DNA of 64,000 nt from an uncultured Ruminococcus sp. (GCA_900539095.1 UQAR01000001.1:1-64000); one strand, 5' to 3'; shown: positions 32,915 to 41,633, counted from the first letter of the stretch. The notes: a model not told the origin generated them from the letters alone. A program made the numbers and translations.

Positions 32915-35134
32915 TTACACCTTTATAAAATGAAGTATCTTTGAGCAGAAGTCGCCGTAAAGTCCGTCGCCGTTCCATATCTTTGCGATATTTATGCCTG
33001 CGTTCATGAGTGCCGCACCTGAAATCTTCTTGTCAGGCTCGCTCTCCTCATAATAGTAAGCCTCAGGCTCAAGACCCTTGAGCTTGATACGTCTTGATCT
33101 TTCGTTAGGTCTTGCAAGCACCTGAACGAACTCGAAGAGTGCCTCGCTCTTATCCTTTGCAACGAACTCCCAAGCGTCCCAAGTGTTATCCTCGAACATA
33201 TTGCCTATTCTGTAGTGGTCGCCTGTTCTTACAAGCTTGTTGAACTTATTGAACTCCTCTATCTGAGCAGGGATAGCGTCCCTATCCTCCTGAGGTATCC
33301 TTGTTACGTCAAGCTCATAGCCGAAAGTACCCACCATAGCAACGTGACCTCTTGTTTTGAACGGAGTGTTTCTGCCGACTGTGTGGTTAGGGCAGTCAGA
33401 AACGTGAGCACCCATTGCTGAGCATGGATAGCACATTGATGTGCCGTGCTGTATCTTCAGTCTTTCGATAGCGTCTGTATCGTCAGAGCACCATATCTGT
33501 GGGCTGTAGTAGAGCATACCAGGGTCAAATCTTGCTCCGCCGCCTGAGCAGTTCTCCAAGAGGATATGAGGATAATCTGTAGTAAGTCTGTCCATAAGGT
33601 CATAAACGCCAAGGACGTATCTATGCCACAGTTCTCTCTGTCTGTCAGCAGGCAGGGTAGCCGAGCCGACCTCTGTAAGCTGTCTGTTCATATCCCACTT
33701 GATGTACTCGATATTTGCACTGTCGAGTATCTTTCTCATCATACCATAAACGTAATCTCTGACTTCTTTTCTTGAATAGTCGAGGACATACTGCTCTCTG
33801 CAAAGTGTCAAAGGTCTGCCCTTTATCTGGATAGCCCAGTCTGGGTGAGCCTTATAAAGCTCAGAGTCAGGGGATATCATTTCAGGCTCGAACCAAATGC
33901 CGAACTTCATGCCAAGCTTATTTACCTCGTCAACGAGATATTTAAGGCCGCCCTTGAGTTTCTTCTCATAAACGAACCAGTCGCCCAGAGAAGAATTATC
34001 CGAATCTCTGTGGCCGAACCAGCCGTCATCCATAACGAGCATTTCTATACCAAGCTTTGATGCCTCTTTGGCGATATCTATAAGCTTGTCTGTATCGAAG
34101 TTAAAGTAAGTTGCCTCCCAGTTATTAATGAGTATCGGACGTCTTTTATCCTTATACTCGCCTCTGATAAGGTTATTTCTATAGAGGTCATGGAAAGTTC
34201 TTGACATTTTGCCGATACCCTCGTCAGAGTGCACCATAACAACCTCAGGGCAGGTAAAGCTTTCGCCCTTTTCAAGCAGCCACTCGAAGTCAAGAGGATT
34301 GATACCCATAAGGAAACGAGTTTTCTTATGCTGAGTAACTTCAGCCTGAGCATAGAAGTTGCCTGAATAAACGAAATTGAAACCGAACACCTCGCCCTTA
34401 TCCTCGTCGGCGTTATTGTCGCAGAGGGCAACGAACGGGTTGTTCTGATGAGATGACTCGCCCTTGCAGGAATCAACAAGCTGCTTAGCGTGGTGAAGTC
34501 TGCATCTTTCAACAGCTCTTTCTCTAGCCCACGAGCCGTTGAGGGTTATCATATCCATTTTATCAGTATCGAAATCAACGCAAGCGGAAAGTGCTCTTGT
34601 TATTTTGAAAGGCTTTTCGCCCTTATTTGTGATAACGGCAGAACGTGTGATAACGTCCAACTTATTGAAGGCTGTATAGATAAGAACGACTTCGATATCG
34701 GCATACTTATCATACATTGTTATTTCAAGAGTTGAACAGCCGCTCTCCTCGGTAGCGAAAGTAGCAGGCAGACCCTCAAGCTTTGGTTTGCCCTCATACA
34801 TTTTGTGAGAAACGTATCTCAGGTCGCAGGTAGACATACCGTTAGCGTCCATTATTTTGAAAGCAGACTCTCTGTAGTCGCCAATACCGAAACATGGGTA
34901 CTCAAAAGGCAGGGTATCCATAAAGCTTGCTCTGTCACGGTCGTTAGTGGCAGGTGTGAAAGGGCTTTCGTCAAGACGGAGGAGGTAAGTGAGGTCCTCG
35001 TCAGGGACTTTATTTCCGTAATAGATATGAGCGAGGTAGCCCTCCTCGCAGACCTTCATCATATAGTCTGTATTATTGGCTCTCAGTTTGAAAGCCTTGT
35101 CTTTTTCGTTGTAAAAGATATTGATAATTATCAC
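32915..35134 (-). CDS. GH36 alpha-galactosidase
   Basis: The protein has about 739 residues. The N-terminal beta-sandwich (1-320) is followed by the TIM barrel with MDDGWFG (about 368), FGIWFEPEM, the nucleophile Asp in IKWDMNR (about 481) and the acid/base Asp in WCSDDTDAI (about 551). There is no signal peptide, so it hydrolyses alpha-1,6-galactosides such as raffinose or galactomannan oligomers inside the cell. The start is uncertain: the first in-frame ATG is at about residue 25, which would cut the first strands. GTG at 35134 is chosen, but it overlaps AAGGAG; TTG at 35143 or a rare ATT/ATC start just downstream is also possible. Confidence 0.92.
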   Translation of the reverse strand: MIIINIFYNEKDKAFKLRANNTDYMMKVCEEGYLAHIYYGNKVPDEDLTYLLRLDESPFTPATNDRDRASFMDTLPFEYPCFGIGDYRESAFKIMDANGMSTCDLRYVSHKMYEGKPKLEGLPATFATEESGCSTLEITMYDKYADIEVVLIYTAFNKLDVITRSAVITNKGEKPFKITRALSACVDFDTDKMDMITLNGSWARERAVERCRLHHAKQLVDSCKGESSHQNNPFVALCDNNADEDKGEVFGFNFVYSGNFYAQAEVTQHKKTRFLMGINPLDFEWLLEKGESFTCPEVVMVHSDEGIGKMSRTFHDLYRNNLIRGEYKDKRRPILINNWEATYFNFDTDKLIDIAKEASKLGIEMLVMDDGWFGHRDSDNSSLGDWFVYEKKLKGGLKYLVDEVNKLGMKFGIWFEPEMISPDSELYKAHPDWAIQIKGRPLTLCREQYVLDYSRKEVRDYVYGMMRKILDSANIEYIKWDMNRQLTEVGSATLPADRQRELWHRYVLGVYDLMDRLTTDYPHILLENCSGGGARFDPGMLYYSPQIWCSDDTDAIERLKIQHGTSMCYPCSAMGAHVSDCPNHTVGRNTPFKTRGHVAMVGTFGYELDVTRIPQEDRDAIPAQIEEFNKFNKLVRTGDHYRIGNMFEDNTWDAWEFVAKDKSEALFEFVQVLARPNERSRRIKLKGLEPEAYYYEESEPDKKISGAALMNAGINIAKIWNGDGLYGDFCSKILHFIKV

Positions 35135-35169
35135 TCCTTGCAAAAATCTGAACCTTGCGGCTCATTGAT

Positions 35170-35197
35170 ATTATAACACATAGAAAAAATAATGCAA
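35170..35197 (-). promoter_or_regulatory. Promoter for the GH36 gene
   Basis: On the minus strand TTGCAT (35197-35192) and TATAAT (35175-35170) are 16 bases apart. A weak CG-centred palindrome (GTAAAACGATTAC) lies just upstream near 35202-35214. Confidence 0.65.
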
Positions 35198-35290
35198 CAG
35201 GGTAAAACGATTACTTTGAAAATTTTTTTGTTAATTTTTCTTGATAATGCAAATATTTGAACATTGGTAGTTCAAATTGTGAGAATATAC

Positions 35291-35328
35291 AAAAAAGGGA
35301 CTCGTGCCAAAGCACAAGTCCCTTAAAA
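35291..35328 (-). terminator. Terminator after rplA
   Basis: AAGGGACTTGTGC and GCACGAGTCCCTT pair with one mismatch and are followed by TTTT on the minus strand. It closes the rpmG-secE-nusG-rplK-rplA operon. Confidence 0.92.
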
Positions 35329-35352
35329 ATTCAATATTTATCTGTTATCAGA

Positions 35353-36048
35353 TTAGTTGCCGTACTTAGCAGTGCTGATCTTGATACCAGGGCCCATTGT
35401 AGAAGCTACAACTACGCTCTTCAGGTACTGACCTTTAGCAGCAGCTGGCCTAGCCTTTACAACAGCGTCGATAAGTGTGTTGAAGTTCTGCTCAAGCTTT
35501 TCAACACCGAATGATGCCTTACCGATAGGGCAGTGAATGATGTTTGTCTTGTCAAGACGATACTCGATCTTACCAGCCTTAGCCTCTGTAACAGCCTTAG
35601 CTACGTCAGGAGTAACAGTTCCTGCCTTTGGGTTTGGCATAAGTCCTCTAGGTCCGAGGATCTTACCAAGACGTCCTACAACACCCATCATGTCAGGTGA
35701 AGCAACTACAACGTCGAAATCCATCCAGTTTTCCTTTGTGATCTTCTCAACGAGATCCATGCCGCCAACATAGTCAGCACCAGCTGCCTTAGCAGCCTCA
35801 TACTTGTCCTCCTTACAGAATACGCAAACCCTTACAGACTTACCAGTTCCGTTTGGAAGTACAACTGCACCTCTTACCTGCTGATCAGCGTGTCTTGAGT
35901 CAACACCCAGACGAATGTGAAGTTCGATAGTTTCGTCAAACTTCGCCTTAGCACCCTTAGCTGCAAGTTCCAGAGCCTCAGGAGCGTCATATTGCTTAGC
36001 CTTGTCGATAGCCTTGAAGCTGTCAACATACTTCTTGCCATGTTTCAT
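35353..36048 (-). CDS. rplA: 50S ribosomal protein L1
   Basis: The protein has 231 residues: GAVVLPNGTGKSVRVCVF (about 60-77), GLMPNPKAGTVTPD and VGPGIKI-like TMGPGIKISTAKYG at the end. It forms the L1 stalk and can repress its own operon. It is followed by a terminator rather than by rplJ-rplL, so those genes must lie elsewhere. Confidence 0.98.
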   Translation of the reverse strand: MKHGKKYVDSFKAIDKAKQYDAPEALELAAKGAKAKFDETIELHIRLGVDSRHADQQVRGAVVLPNGTGKSVRVCVFCKEDKYEAAKAAGADYVGGMDLVEKITKENWMDFDVVVASPDMMGVVGRLGKILGPRGLMPNPKAGTVTPDVAKAVTEAKAGKIEYRLDKTNIIHCPIGKASFGVEKLEQNFNTLIDAVVKARPAAAKGQYLKSVVVASTMGPGIKISTAKYGN

Positions 36049-36152
36049 TAATATTTCCTCCTCATTAAGTGGTAATACCGACAGTGAATATCTAGTCGGT
36101 TAGCGGAAAATTCCTCCCACCATTGCCGTGCATAAATGCACAGTACGATTGA

Positions 36153-36578
36153 TTAGTCCTCAACTACAACGCCCATTGAACGGCAAGTACCAGCGATCAT
36201 GCTCATAGCACTCTCGATGTTTGCTGCGTTCAGGTCAGGCATCTTCTGCTCAGCGATCTTCTGAAGCTGCTCTTTTGTGATAGTTGCGACCTTAGTCTTG
36301 TTAGGAACACCGGAACCTGACTCGATCTTGCAAGCCTTCTTGATGAGAACTGCTGCCGGAGGAGTCTTGGTGATGAATGTGAATGATCTGTCTGCGTAAA
36401 CAGTGATAACAACTGGAATGATAAGACCGATATCGTTCTTAGTTCTCTCGTTGAAATCCTTTGTGAACGCCATGATGTTTACACCGTGCTGACCAAGTGC
36501 TGGACCAACCGGTGGTGCAGGAGTTGCCTTTCCTGCTGGAATCTGAAGCTTAATATAGCCTACTACCTTCTGTGCCAT
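36153..36578 (-). CDS. rplK: 50S ribosomal protein L11
   Basis: The protein has 141 residues: KVVGYIKLQIPAGKATPAPP with the proline-rich N-terminal domain and the C-terminal rRNA-binding domain (DLNAANIESAMSMIAGTCRS). It forms the GTPase-associated stalk base. The same 12-base string, ATTAAGTGGTAA on the plus strand, occurs just upstream of both rplK and rplA. Confidence 0.98.
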   Translation of the reverse strand: MAQKVVGYIKLQIPAGKATPAPPVGPALGQHGVNIMAFTKDFNERTKNDIGLIIPVVITVYADRSFTFITKTPPAAVLIKKACKIESGSGVPNKTKVATITKEQLQKIAEQKMPDLNAANIESAMSMIAGTCRSMGVVVED

Positions 36579-36717
36579 TTGTTCGCACCTCCATAATTAA
36601 GTGGTAAGGCGAGCGTCATACGCTCTCCCACGTTTCCGGAAGCCGTATATCCGAACCGTCATCGACGGCTTTGCTTCCATTTTCACGAATGTTTGCGGGT
36701 TTTTACCGCCTTTTTCC
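36579..36717 (-). promoter_or_regulatory. Structured gap between nusG and rplK
   Basis: This 139-base spacer contains hairpins GAGCG/CGCTC and AGCCGT/ACGGCT-like pairs on the transcribed strand, and an early GGCGG/CCCGC element. No gene is present. It may hold the operon's ribosomal-protein target site. Confidence 0.4.
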
Positions 36718-37248
36718 TTATGCCTCAGGCTTTATCTGTGTAAGCGGCATAGTAACTGTTGTTTCTCTGCCGAGCATAGATACTCTGACGTCAGCTGTCT
36801 GTGCCTCCATATCGAATTTCTCCACAGTTCCTGTGAATCCCTCGAATGAACCTGCTGTTACGACTACCGTGTCGCCTTCCTTAAAGCCGACCTCAACATT
36901 TGCAGATCTCTGTGTATCAACGCCCAGTGCTGCGACCTCTTTATCAGTCAGCGGAACAGGTTTTGACGCAGGGCCTACAAATCCGGTAACGCCTCTGGTA
37001 TTTCTAACGATATACCAAGAATCGTCCGTAAGCACCATTTTCACCAGCACATAGCTTGGAAAAAGCTTTCTGTCGCCCTTCTCGATCTTATCCTTCTTTA
37101 CCTCGGTAACTTCCTCCATAGGGATCATTACCTCAGGGATAAGGTCCTGAAGGTTTCGGTTTTCAACAACCTTTTCAATATTGCTTTTTACCTTATTCTC
37201 ATAACCTGAATAAGTGTGAACAACATACCACTTTGCTTCTTCTGACAT
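36718..37248 (-). CDS. nusG: Transcription termination/antitermination factor NusG
   Basis: The protein has 176 residues. The NGN domain is WYVVHTYSGYENKVKSNIEK plus FPSYVLVKMVLTDDSWYIVRNTRGVTGFVG (split segments, 7-90) and the C-terminal KOW is FKEGDTVVVTAGSFEGFTGTV (about 120-140). ATG at 37248 follows GGAGGT by seven bases; the ATG at 37263 is upstream of that site. NusG links RNA polymerase to pausing, Rho and the ribosome. Confidence 0.97.
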   Translation of the reverse strand: MSEEAKWYVVHTYSGYENKVKSNIEKVVENRNLQDLIPEVMIPMEEVTEVKKDKIEKGDRKLFPSYVLVKMVLTDDSWYIVRNTRGVTGFVGPASKPVPLTDKEVAALGVDTQRSANVEVGFKEGDTVVVTAGSFEGFTGTVEKFDMEAQTADVRVSMLGRETTVTMPLTQIKPEA

Positions 37249-37292
37249 GTCTTTTACCTCCATATTGATGTTGTAAAAACCGTTTTGACGGC

Positions 37293-37547
37293 TTAGCCGC
37301 CGATCTTAAGGATAGCCTTTATGGCTGCACCCAGACCTGAATCAACTCCGAAAAGGAACAGAGCCATTACCACCATTACAGTGAGTACAACTCCGGTATT
37401 CTTAGTGACCTGCTGTCTTGTAGGCCAAACGACCTTTCTCATTTCAGCTTTAAGCTCTCTAAAATACTTTCTTATTCCGCCCTTTTTCTTCTGATCCTTG
37501 CCGGTATCCTTCTTTGAAGACTTAGTAACATCTGTTTTTTTAGCCAT
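37293..37547 (-). CDS. secE: Preprotein translocase subunit SecE
   Basis: The protein has 84 residues. A lysine-rich N-terminus (1-25) is followed by the amphipathic helix KYFRELKAEMRKVVWPTRQQV (28-48) and one membrane helix (about 53-72). WPTR is the family hallmark. It clamps SecY. It lies between rpmG and nusG. Confidence 0.96.
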   Translation of the reverse strand: MAKKTDVTKSSKKDTGKDQKKKGGIRKYFRELKAEMRKVVWPTRQQVTKNTGVVLTVMVVMALFLFGVDSGLGAAIKAILKIGG

Positions 37548-37568
37548 TAGAAATAGCTCCTTTCAATA

Positions 37569-37718
37569 TTACTTAGTCTCTTTGTGAAGAGTGTGTTTCT
37601 TACAGAACTTGCAATACTTGTTCATTTCAAGTCTGTCAGGGTCATTCTTCTTGTTCTTCTTAGTGTTGTAGTTTCTCTGCTTACACTCAGTACAAGCAAG
37701 TGTAATTTTTACTCTCAT
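37569..37718 (-). CDS. rpmG: 50S ribosomal protein L33, zinc form
   Basis: This is a 49-residue protein from ATG at 37718 to TAA at 37571-37569. It starts MRVKITLACTECKQRNY; Cys9, Cys12, Cys36 and Cys39 form the zinc ribbon of the C-plus type. CAGGAGGTG precedes the start. It is the first gene of rpmG-secE-nusG-rplK-rplA. No tRNA-Trp gene is present between rpmG and secE. Confidence 0.96.
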   Translation of the reverse strand: MRVKITLACTECKQRNYNTKKNKKNDPDRLEMNKYCKFCKKHTLHKETK

Positions 37719-37853
37719 TTCGGCACCTCCTGACGAAATTTATACCCCGCAAGAACATTCAGGGTACGTCTGCCTCCCTCATACGTTTTCACGCAAGCTG
37801 TCATACAGCCCTGAGGTAACTTATGCTTTTCTGCACCTCATAAAAATGGGCAC

Positions 37854-37878
37854 AAAAAAATAGACCTCATAAAGAGGT
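37854..37878 (-). terminator. Terminator-like hairpin at the start of the rpmG leader
   Basis: ACCTC and GAGGT pair and are followed by seven near-continuous T residues on the minus strand. The hairpin starts almost at the predicted transcription start. A second GAGGT lies 30 bases downstream and offers an alternative partner. Confidence 0.5.
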
Positions 37879-37884
37879 ACTACA

Positions 37885-37913
37885 ATTATAACATCTCTAT
37901 TTCTGTTTGTCAA
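37885..37913 (-). promoter_or_regulatory. Promoter of rpmG-secE-nusG-rplK-rplA
   Basis: On the minus strand TTGACA (37913-37908) and TATAAT (37890-37885) are 17 bases apart, a full consensus promoter. Confidence 0.88.
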
Positions 37914-38014
37914 TCATTTGTCAAAGGCAAATATTAATTTTCTGTAAATTTTATCGTTTGGTTGAGTGAGGAGTGAGGAATTATGGTATCGCCTTGCGGC
38001 GATGATTTTTTTCT

Positions 38015-38040
38015 GTAAGGGCGAACACTTTTCGCCCGCT
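38015..38040. repeat. Dispersed palindrome, copy 5
   Basis: GTAAGGGCGAAC and TTCGCCCGC surround ACTT. A smaller hairpin ATCGCC/GGCGAT with T-run lies just before it at 37988-38013. Confidence 0.75.
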
Positions 38041-38100
38041 TTTGTTTATCTGTCCATACATACGTTATCCGCACAACGCCCTCTGCATTTCACAAATCAT

Positions 38101-38128
38101 GTAGGGGACGGCGCCCTCGACGTCCCGC
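38101..38128. repeat. Dispersed palindrome, copy 6 (GGGACG arms)
   Basis: GTAGGGGACGGCGCCC is followed by TCGACGTCCCGC; the arms are GGGACG/CGTCCC in place of GGGCGA/TCGCCC. Confidence 0.75.
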
Positions 38129-38263
38129 ACCCGTTTGCCCGCTCAATCCTGCGTTATCCGTAAAACGTCTGGCACATTGTTTCAACGCACCATGGCACAT
38201 CGTTTACCATATGGCACGTCTACACAACCTTGTAATACCCCAAAACCTCGTCGCTCTCCAAAT

Positions 38264-38408
38264 GGGCTGTCGAGGGCGCCAGCCCCTACAGCTTCTTCGG
38301 GCAAATTTGCTATGCCGCAAAATCGCTACGCTCGGTGCTGACTTCTACTTTATACTTGTGCACAACTCTGGTCAGCTATGCCAATTCCTCACTCCTCATT
38401 TCTTATTC
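38264..38408. repeat. Palindrome copy 7 plus long repeat copy A
   Basis: 38264-38290 is a GGGCTG/CAGCCC-armed palindrome ending CCCCTACA. From there to 38408 the sequence matches 53093-53216 at roughly 80 percent, including the exact 20-mer GCCGCAAAATCGCTACGCTC and ACTCTGGTC. It ends in CTCAC-rich sequence. Confidence 0.75.
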
Positions 38409-38409
38409 C

Positions 38410-39060
38410 TCACTTAACTGGGAACTTTCCGTCCTCCACGATCTCATCGGCGATATCTCTCATCTCGTCCCAATCATGAGAATAATGGTCATTCAAGCAA
38501 GCGACTGCAAAAAAGCCCCCTGCTTTCGCTCCTTTTATGCCCTCGACGATATCTTCATACACCACGCAGTCCCGTGCCTCAAGTCCCAATTTCTCAGCCG
38601 CCAGTTCATAAACGTCAGGAAATCCTTTTCCCCTTTTCACCTGCTCCGTTGACACAAAACAGTCAAAGCAATCCAAAATGCCGTTTCTTTTGAGCACAGG
38701 TCTATAAAGTTCCTCCGTTGACGCAGTCGCCAATGCTATCTTCCTGCCCTGATCTTTCAATCTGCGAACATATTCCCCTGCATTTCCGCAAAGCCCGATA
38801 ACGTTCGTATACTCATACACCGCCATATCGAACCATTCTTTCATTATATCCTGAATGTTCTCCCCCAGCGAAAATCTATCGTTGGTATAAACGGCAGCCT
38901 GCTCGAAATTCATTGCAGACACCTGCTTGAAATAGTCCTCAGGCACTTCTATCCCACGCTTGCCGAGAAAATCCTCGTCTATCTTTGACCAGACGTGATT
39001 TGATTTTGTCAGCGTGCCGTCCAAGTCGAAAATGTGTCCCTTAAAATCTTTTATGTCCAT
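38410..39060 (-). CDS. HAD-superfamily phosphatase, beta-phosphoglucomutase-like
   Basis: The protein has 216 residues. Motif I is FDLDGT with Asp12 and Asp14, motif II is ATAS (about 115), the motif III lysine is in KRGKGFPDV (about 148-152) and motif IV is VVYEDIVEGIKGA (about 167). A helical cap inserted after motif I marks subclass I. Related enzymes act on sugar phosphates or phosphoglycolate; the substrate is not determined. It starts 12 bases after yitT and is the last gene of cls-yitT-HAD. Confidence 0.85.
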   Translation of the reverse strand: MDIKDFKGHIFDLDGTLTKSNHVWSKIDEDFLGKRGIEVPEDYFKQVSAMNFEQAAVYTNDRFSLGENIQDIMKEWFDMAVYEYTNVIGLCGNAGEYVRRLKDQGRKIALATASTEELYRPVLKRNGILDCFDCFVSTEQVKRGKGFPDVYELAAEKLGLEARDCVVYEDIVEGIKGAKAGGFFAVACLNDHYSHDWDEMRDIADEIVEDGKFPVK

Positions 39061-39072
39061 TATGAAGTCCTT

Positions 39073-39957
39073 TCAGAAGTAGTCGTCAGAGAGCCTGAAA
39101 CCCTCGCCTATTATCTCGCTCACGTCCCCAACAAGTACGAAAGCCTTTTCGTCAGTTTCCGCCGCTATCCTGCGGACGTCGGTTATCCTGCGTTTGCGGA
39201 CAGCACAGAGCACAAGGTCCCTGTCCTCGCCTTTATAGCCTGTTCGGGCTTTTATCACCGTACAGCCCATATTGCCCTCCGTAAGAAGTCGCCGTAATAT
39301 CTCGTCTGCGGCAGGGCTTATTATCAATGCAAGCTTTCCTCTGTCGCCGCTGTAAAGTATCATATCCAGTGTTTTTGAGAACACCCACAGTGTAAAGAAC
39401 GAATACAGTGCGTTGTCGATACTGCCGAAAACAAATCCGCTGAGCACGCATATCAAACCGTCGGCAAGCATAAATATCTGACCTGCCGCCATATAAGGCT
39501 TTTTTCTTTTTATAAGCTTAGCGGCGATATCTGTTCCGCCAGTCGTGCCGCCTGAGCGAAAGACCACTCCGCAGCCCACGCCAATTAAAATGCCGCCTGT
39601 TATGGAACTGAGAAAAATGTCATTGGTGAGGGGCGTGAAAAAAGAGCATATATCCGCTGTCAGACCCGACACCGCTATAGCGACCACCGTGCCAACAAGA
39701 AAATGCCAGCCGAACACATAAAGGCTCACCGCCAGCAGCGGCAGATTTATCGCCATTGTCAGCGAACCCACGCCCAGCGGCAGGAATCTTGACAGCATCA
39801 CTGCCAGACCTGACGCACCTCCGGGTGCTATCTCATTAGGGTTTAAAACCAGTCCAACGCTTATGCCGTATATCACAGCACCTACCAAAAGCAGAGGATA
39901 ATCCACTCTGCCCTTTGCAGATCTTTTTGACGAAAACAATTTATTCAGAAGTATCAT
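39073..39957 (-). CDS. YitT family membrane protein
   Basis: The protein has 294 residues. Five or six hydrophobic segments occupy 20-185, with the repeated family pattern NPNEIAPGGASGLAVML and VFRSGGTTGGTDIAAKL. The last 90 residues are a soluble DUF2179 domain (GNMGCTVIKARTGYKG, then VRKRRITDVRRIA). YitT proteins are common in Firmicutes, and their transported substrate, if any, is unknown. It lies between cls and the HAD gene. Confidence 0.9.
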   Translation of the reverse strand: MILLNKLFSSKRSAKGRVDYPLLLVGAVIYGISVGLVLNPNEIAPGGASGLAVMLSRFLPLGVGSLTMAINLPLLAVSLYVFGWHFLVGTVVAIAVSGLTADICSFFTPLTNDIFLSSITGGILIGVGCGVVFRSGGTTGGTDIAAKLIKRKKPYMAAGQIFMLADGLICVLSGFVFGSIDNALYSFFTLWVFSKTLDMILYSGDRGKLALIISPAADEILRRLLTEGNMGCTVIKARTGYKGEDRDLVLCAVRKRRITDVRRIAAETDEKAFVLVGDVSEIIGEGFRLSDDYF

Positions 39958-40024
39958 AAAAGCCCTCCAAGCTATGCAAAAGCAAAGATAGGCTTATTTT
40001 TCCCTTGATACCTCGTAAAATACA

Positions 40025-41593
40025 TCAAAGCAATGGTGCAAAAGTTCTGAGAATGACCGACATGAACCTTGACCAGAAACTGCGGTTATTTATATCGTCA
40101 TGAGTTATCCTATGGCAGCGGTTTTCAAACATATCGTCAAAATCCGCTTTTATATCCTTTATACAGCTTGTCTTATACATATAAGTTGCACACTCGAAGT
40201 GGAGATACAAACTTCTGTAGTCAAGATTTATCGTGCCCACCACAGCCGACTTATCGTCTGACAGGAACATTTTAGCGTGGTTGAATCCGCCTTTATACTC
40301 ATAGACTTTTACGCCCAGCGTTTCAAGATCTCTGTAGAAAGACTTTGTTATAACGCTCACATACCATTTATCAGGTATCTCAGGAGTTATTATCCTAACA
40401 TCGACGCCGCTTTTCGCCGCATAGCCCAAAGCCGTGAGCATTTCGTTGTCAGGCACAAGATACGGAGTAGAGATATAGATATAGTCCTTTGCATTATTTA
40501 TCATATCCATATAGACAAGCTCGCCCACATTTTCGTCATCGAGAGGGGAGTCGCCGTAAGGGATAACATAGCCGTTGTTCACAACATTTTTTACAGTCGG
40601 GCAGTACATATTATACTCAGTTTTATCCCCTGAGATGACCTCCCACATTTGCAAAAACATCATAGTAAAGTTCCAAACGCCGTCGCCTTTTAGCATAACT
40701 GCGGTATCTTTCCAATGGCCGAAACGCTCCTTGCGGTTTATATACTCGTCGGCGATATTAACACCGCCGTTGAAAGCCACGTTGCCGTCGATAACGAGAA
40801 TTTTTCTATGGTCACGGTTATTTTGAATCGTAGAAAGCATAGGACGGAAAGGGTTGAAAACAAGGCATTTAACCCCTTGGTCTGTAAGCTTTTTCTTATA
40901 TCTGAAAGGCAGTGTGAACTGCGAGCCCATGCCGTCATAGAGCAGTCTTACTTCCACGCCTGCCTTAGCCTTTTCCAAAAGTATCTTAACTATCTCACGC
41001 CACATTTCGCCGTCGTCGATGATAAAATACTCCATGAAGATAAACTCCTGGGCCTTCTGAAGTTCCTCCAGCATAGCCTTATACTTATCCTCGCCCAGTG
41101 GAAAATACGTTACCTCCGTATTGCCGCAGACAGGATATCCGCCTGACTTATCAACATAATTAGCGAGCTTATAAAATTCAGGCTCATTCTCACGGAGATA
41201 GCTCATTATCTGTTCATTTGTTTTAAGAAAAGGTCTTGTATTGGCGGATTTCTTAGCATAAAGGTTTCTGACCTTTCTTGTTGAAAACTGATTTTTGAGT
41301 AATATATAAAGCACCACCGTAAAGATAGGCACGATAACGAGCGGCACTATCCACGCCAATTTATATGCAGGGTTCTCGCTGCTGTTAAGGATATAAATAG
41401 CCAGCACGATAGCCACGGTAGAAAAGACGATATGAAGGTAGGCATAATGCACGGCAAAGCTTTGGAAGATAACGAATATGAACATCAGCTGCAAAGCGAG
41501 GAGAATGATGATAGTCGTTTTCTGAGAGAATATCATATTGATAAGTTTTTTCGGTTTTTTCTTTTGTATCTTTTCGCTTATTTTTTCCGCCAC
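40025..41593 (-). CDS. cls: Cardiolipin synthase (phospholipase D family)
   Basis: The protein has about 522 residues. Two membrane helices lie near the N-terminus (about 25-45 and 52-100). Two HKD motifs follow: HRKILVIDGNVAFNGG (about 258) and HAKMFLSDDKSAVVGT (about 440). This pattern and PLDc spacing identify bacterial cardiolipin synthase, which joins two phosphatidylglycerol molecules. GTG at 41593 is taken as start because AGGTGG lies just upstream; longer in-frame starts would include that site. It heads cls-yitT-HAD. Confidence 0.92.
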   Translation of the reverse strand: MAEKISEKIQKKKPKKLINMIFSQKTTIIILLALQLMFIFVIFQSFAVHYAYLHIVFSTVAIVLAIYILNSSENPAYKLAWIVPLVIVPIFTVVLYILLKNQFSTRKVRNLYAKKSANTRPFLKTNEQIMSYLRENEPEFYKLANYVDKSGGYPVCGNTEVTYFPLGEDKYKAMLEELQKAQEFIFMEYFIIDDGEMWREIVKILLEKAKAGVEVRLLYDGMGSQFTLPFRYKKKLTDQGVKCLVFNPFRPMLSTIQNNRDHRKILVIDGNVAFNGGVNIADEYINRKERFGHWKDTAVMLKGDGVWNFTMMFLQMWEVISGDKTEYNMYCPTVKNVVNNGYVIPYGDSPLDDENVGELVYMDMINNAKDYIYISTPYLVPDNEMLTALGYAAKSGVDVRIITPEIPDKWYVSVITKSFYRDLETLGVKVYEYKGGFNHAKMFLSDDKSAVVGTINLDYRSLYLHFECATYMYKTSCIKDIKADFDDMFENRCHRITHDDINNRSFWSRFMSVILRTFAPLL

Positions 41594-41633
41594 ATTACCC
41601 ACCTGCCTTTCTGAAAATAGTGATACATAATTG

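Larger units (their letters stand above)
37719..38409. other. 691-base intergenic region: rpmG leader and degenerate repeats
   Basis: The left part (37719-37880) is the rpmG leader and the promoter follows. The right part (37960-38408) is built of repeats: GAGTGAGGAGTGAGGAATT at 37964-37982 and its inverse near 38386-38405, three short palindromes and a decayed segment shared with 53.1 kb. Open reading frames here are made of repeats and look non-coding. Confidence 0.65.

Noticed and set aside
37966..38652. Open frames across the repeat region before the HAD gene
   Set aside because: They are composed of palindromes and the decayed repeat, or run antisense into the HAD gene; no coding pattern is visible.
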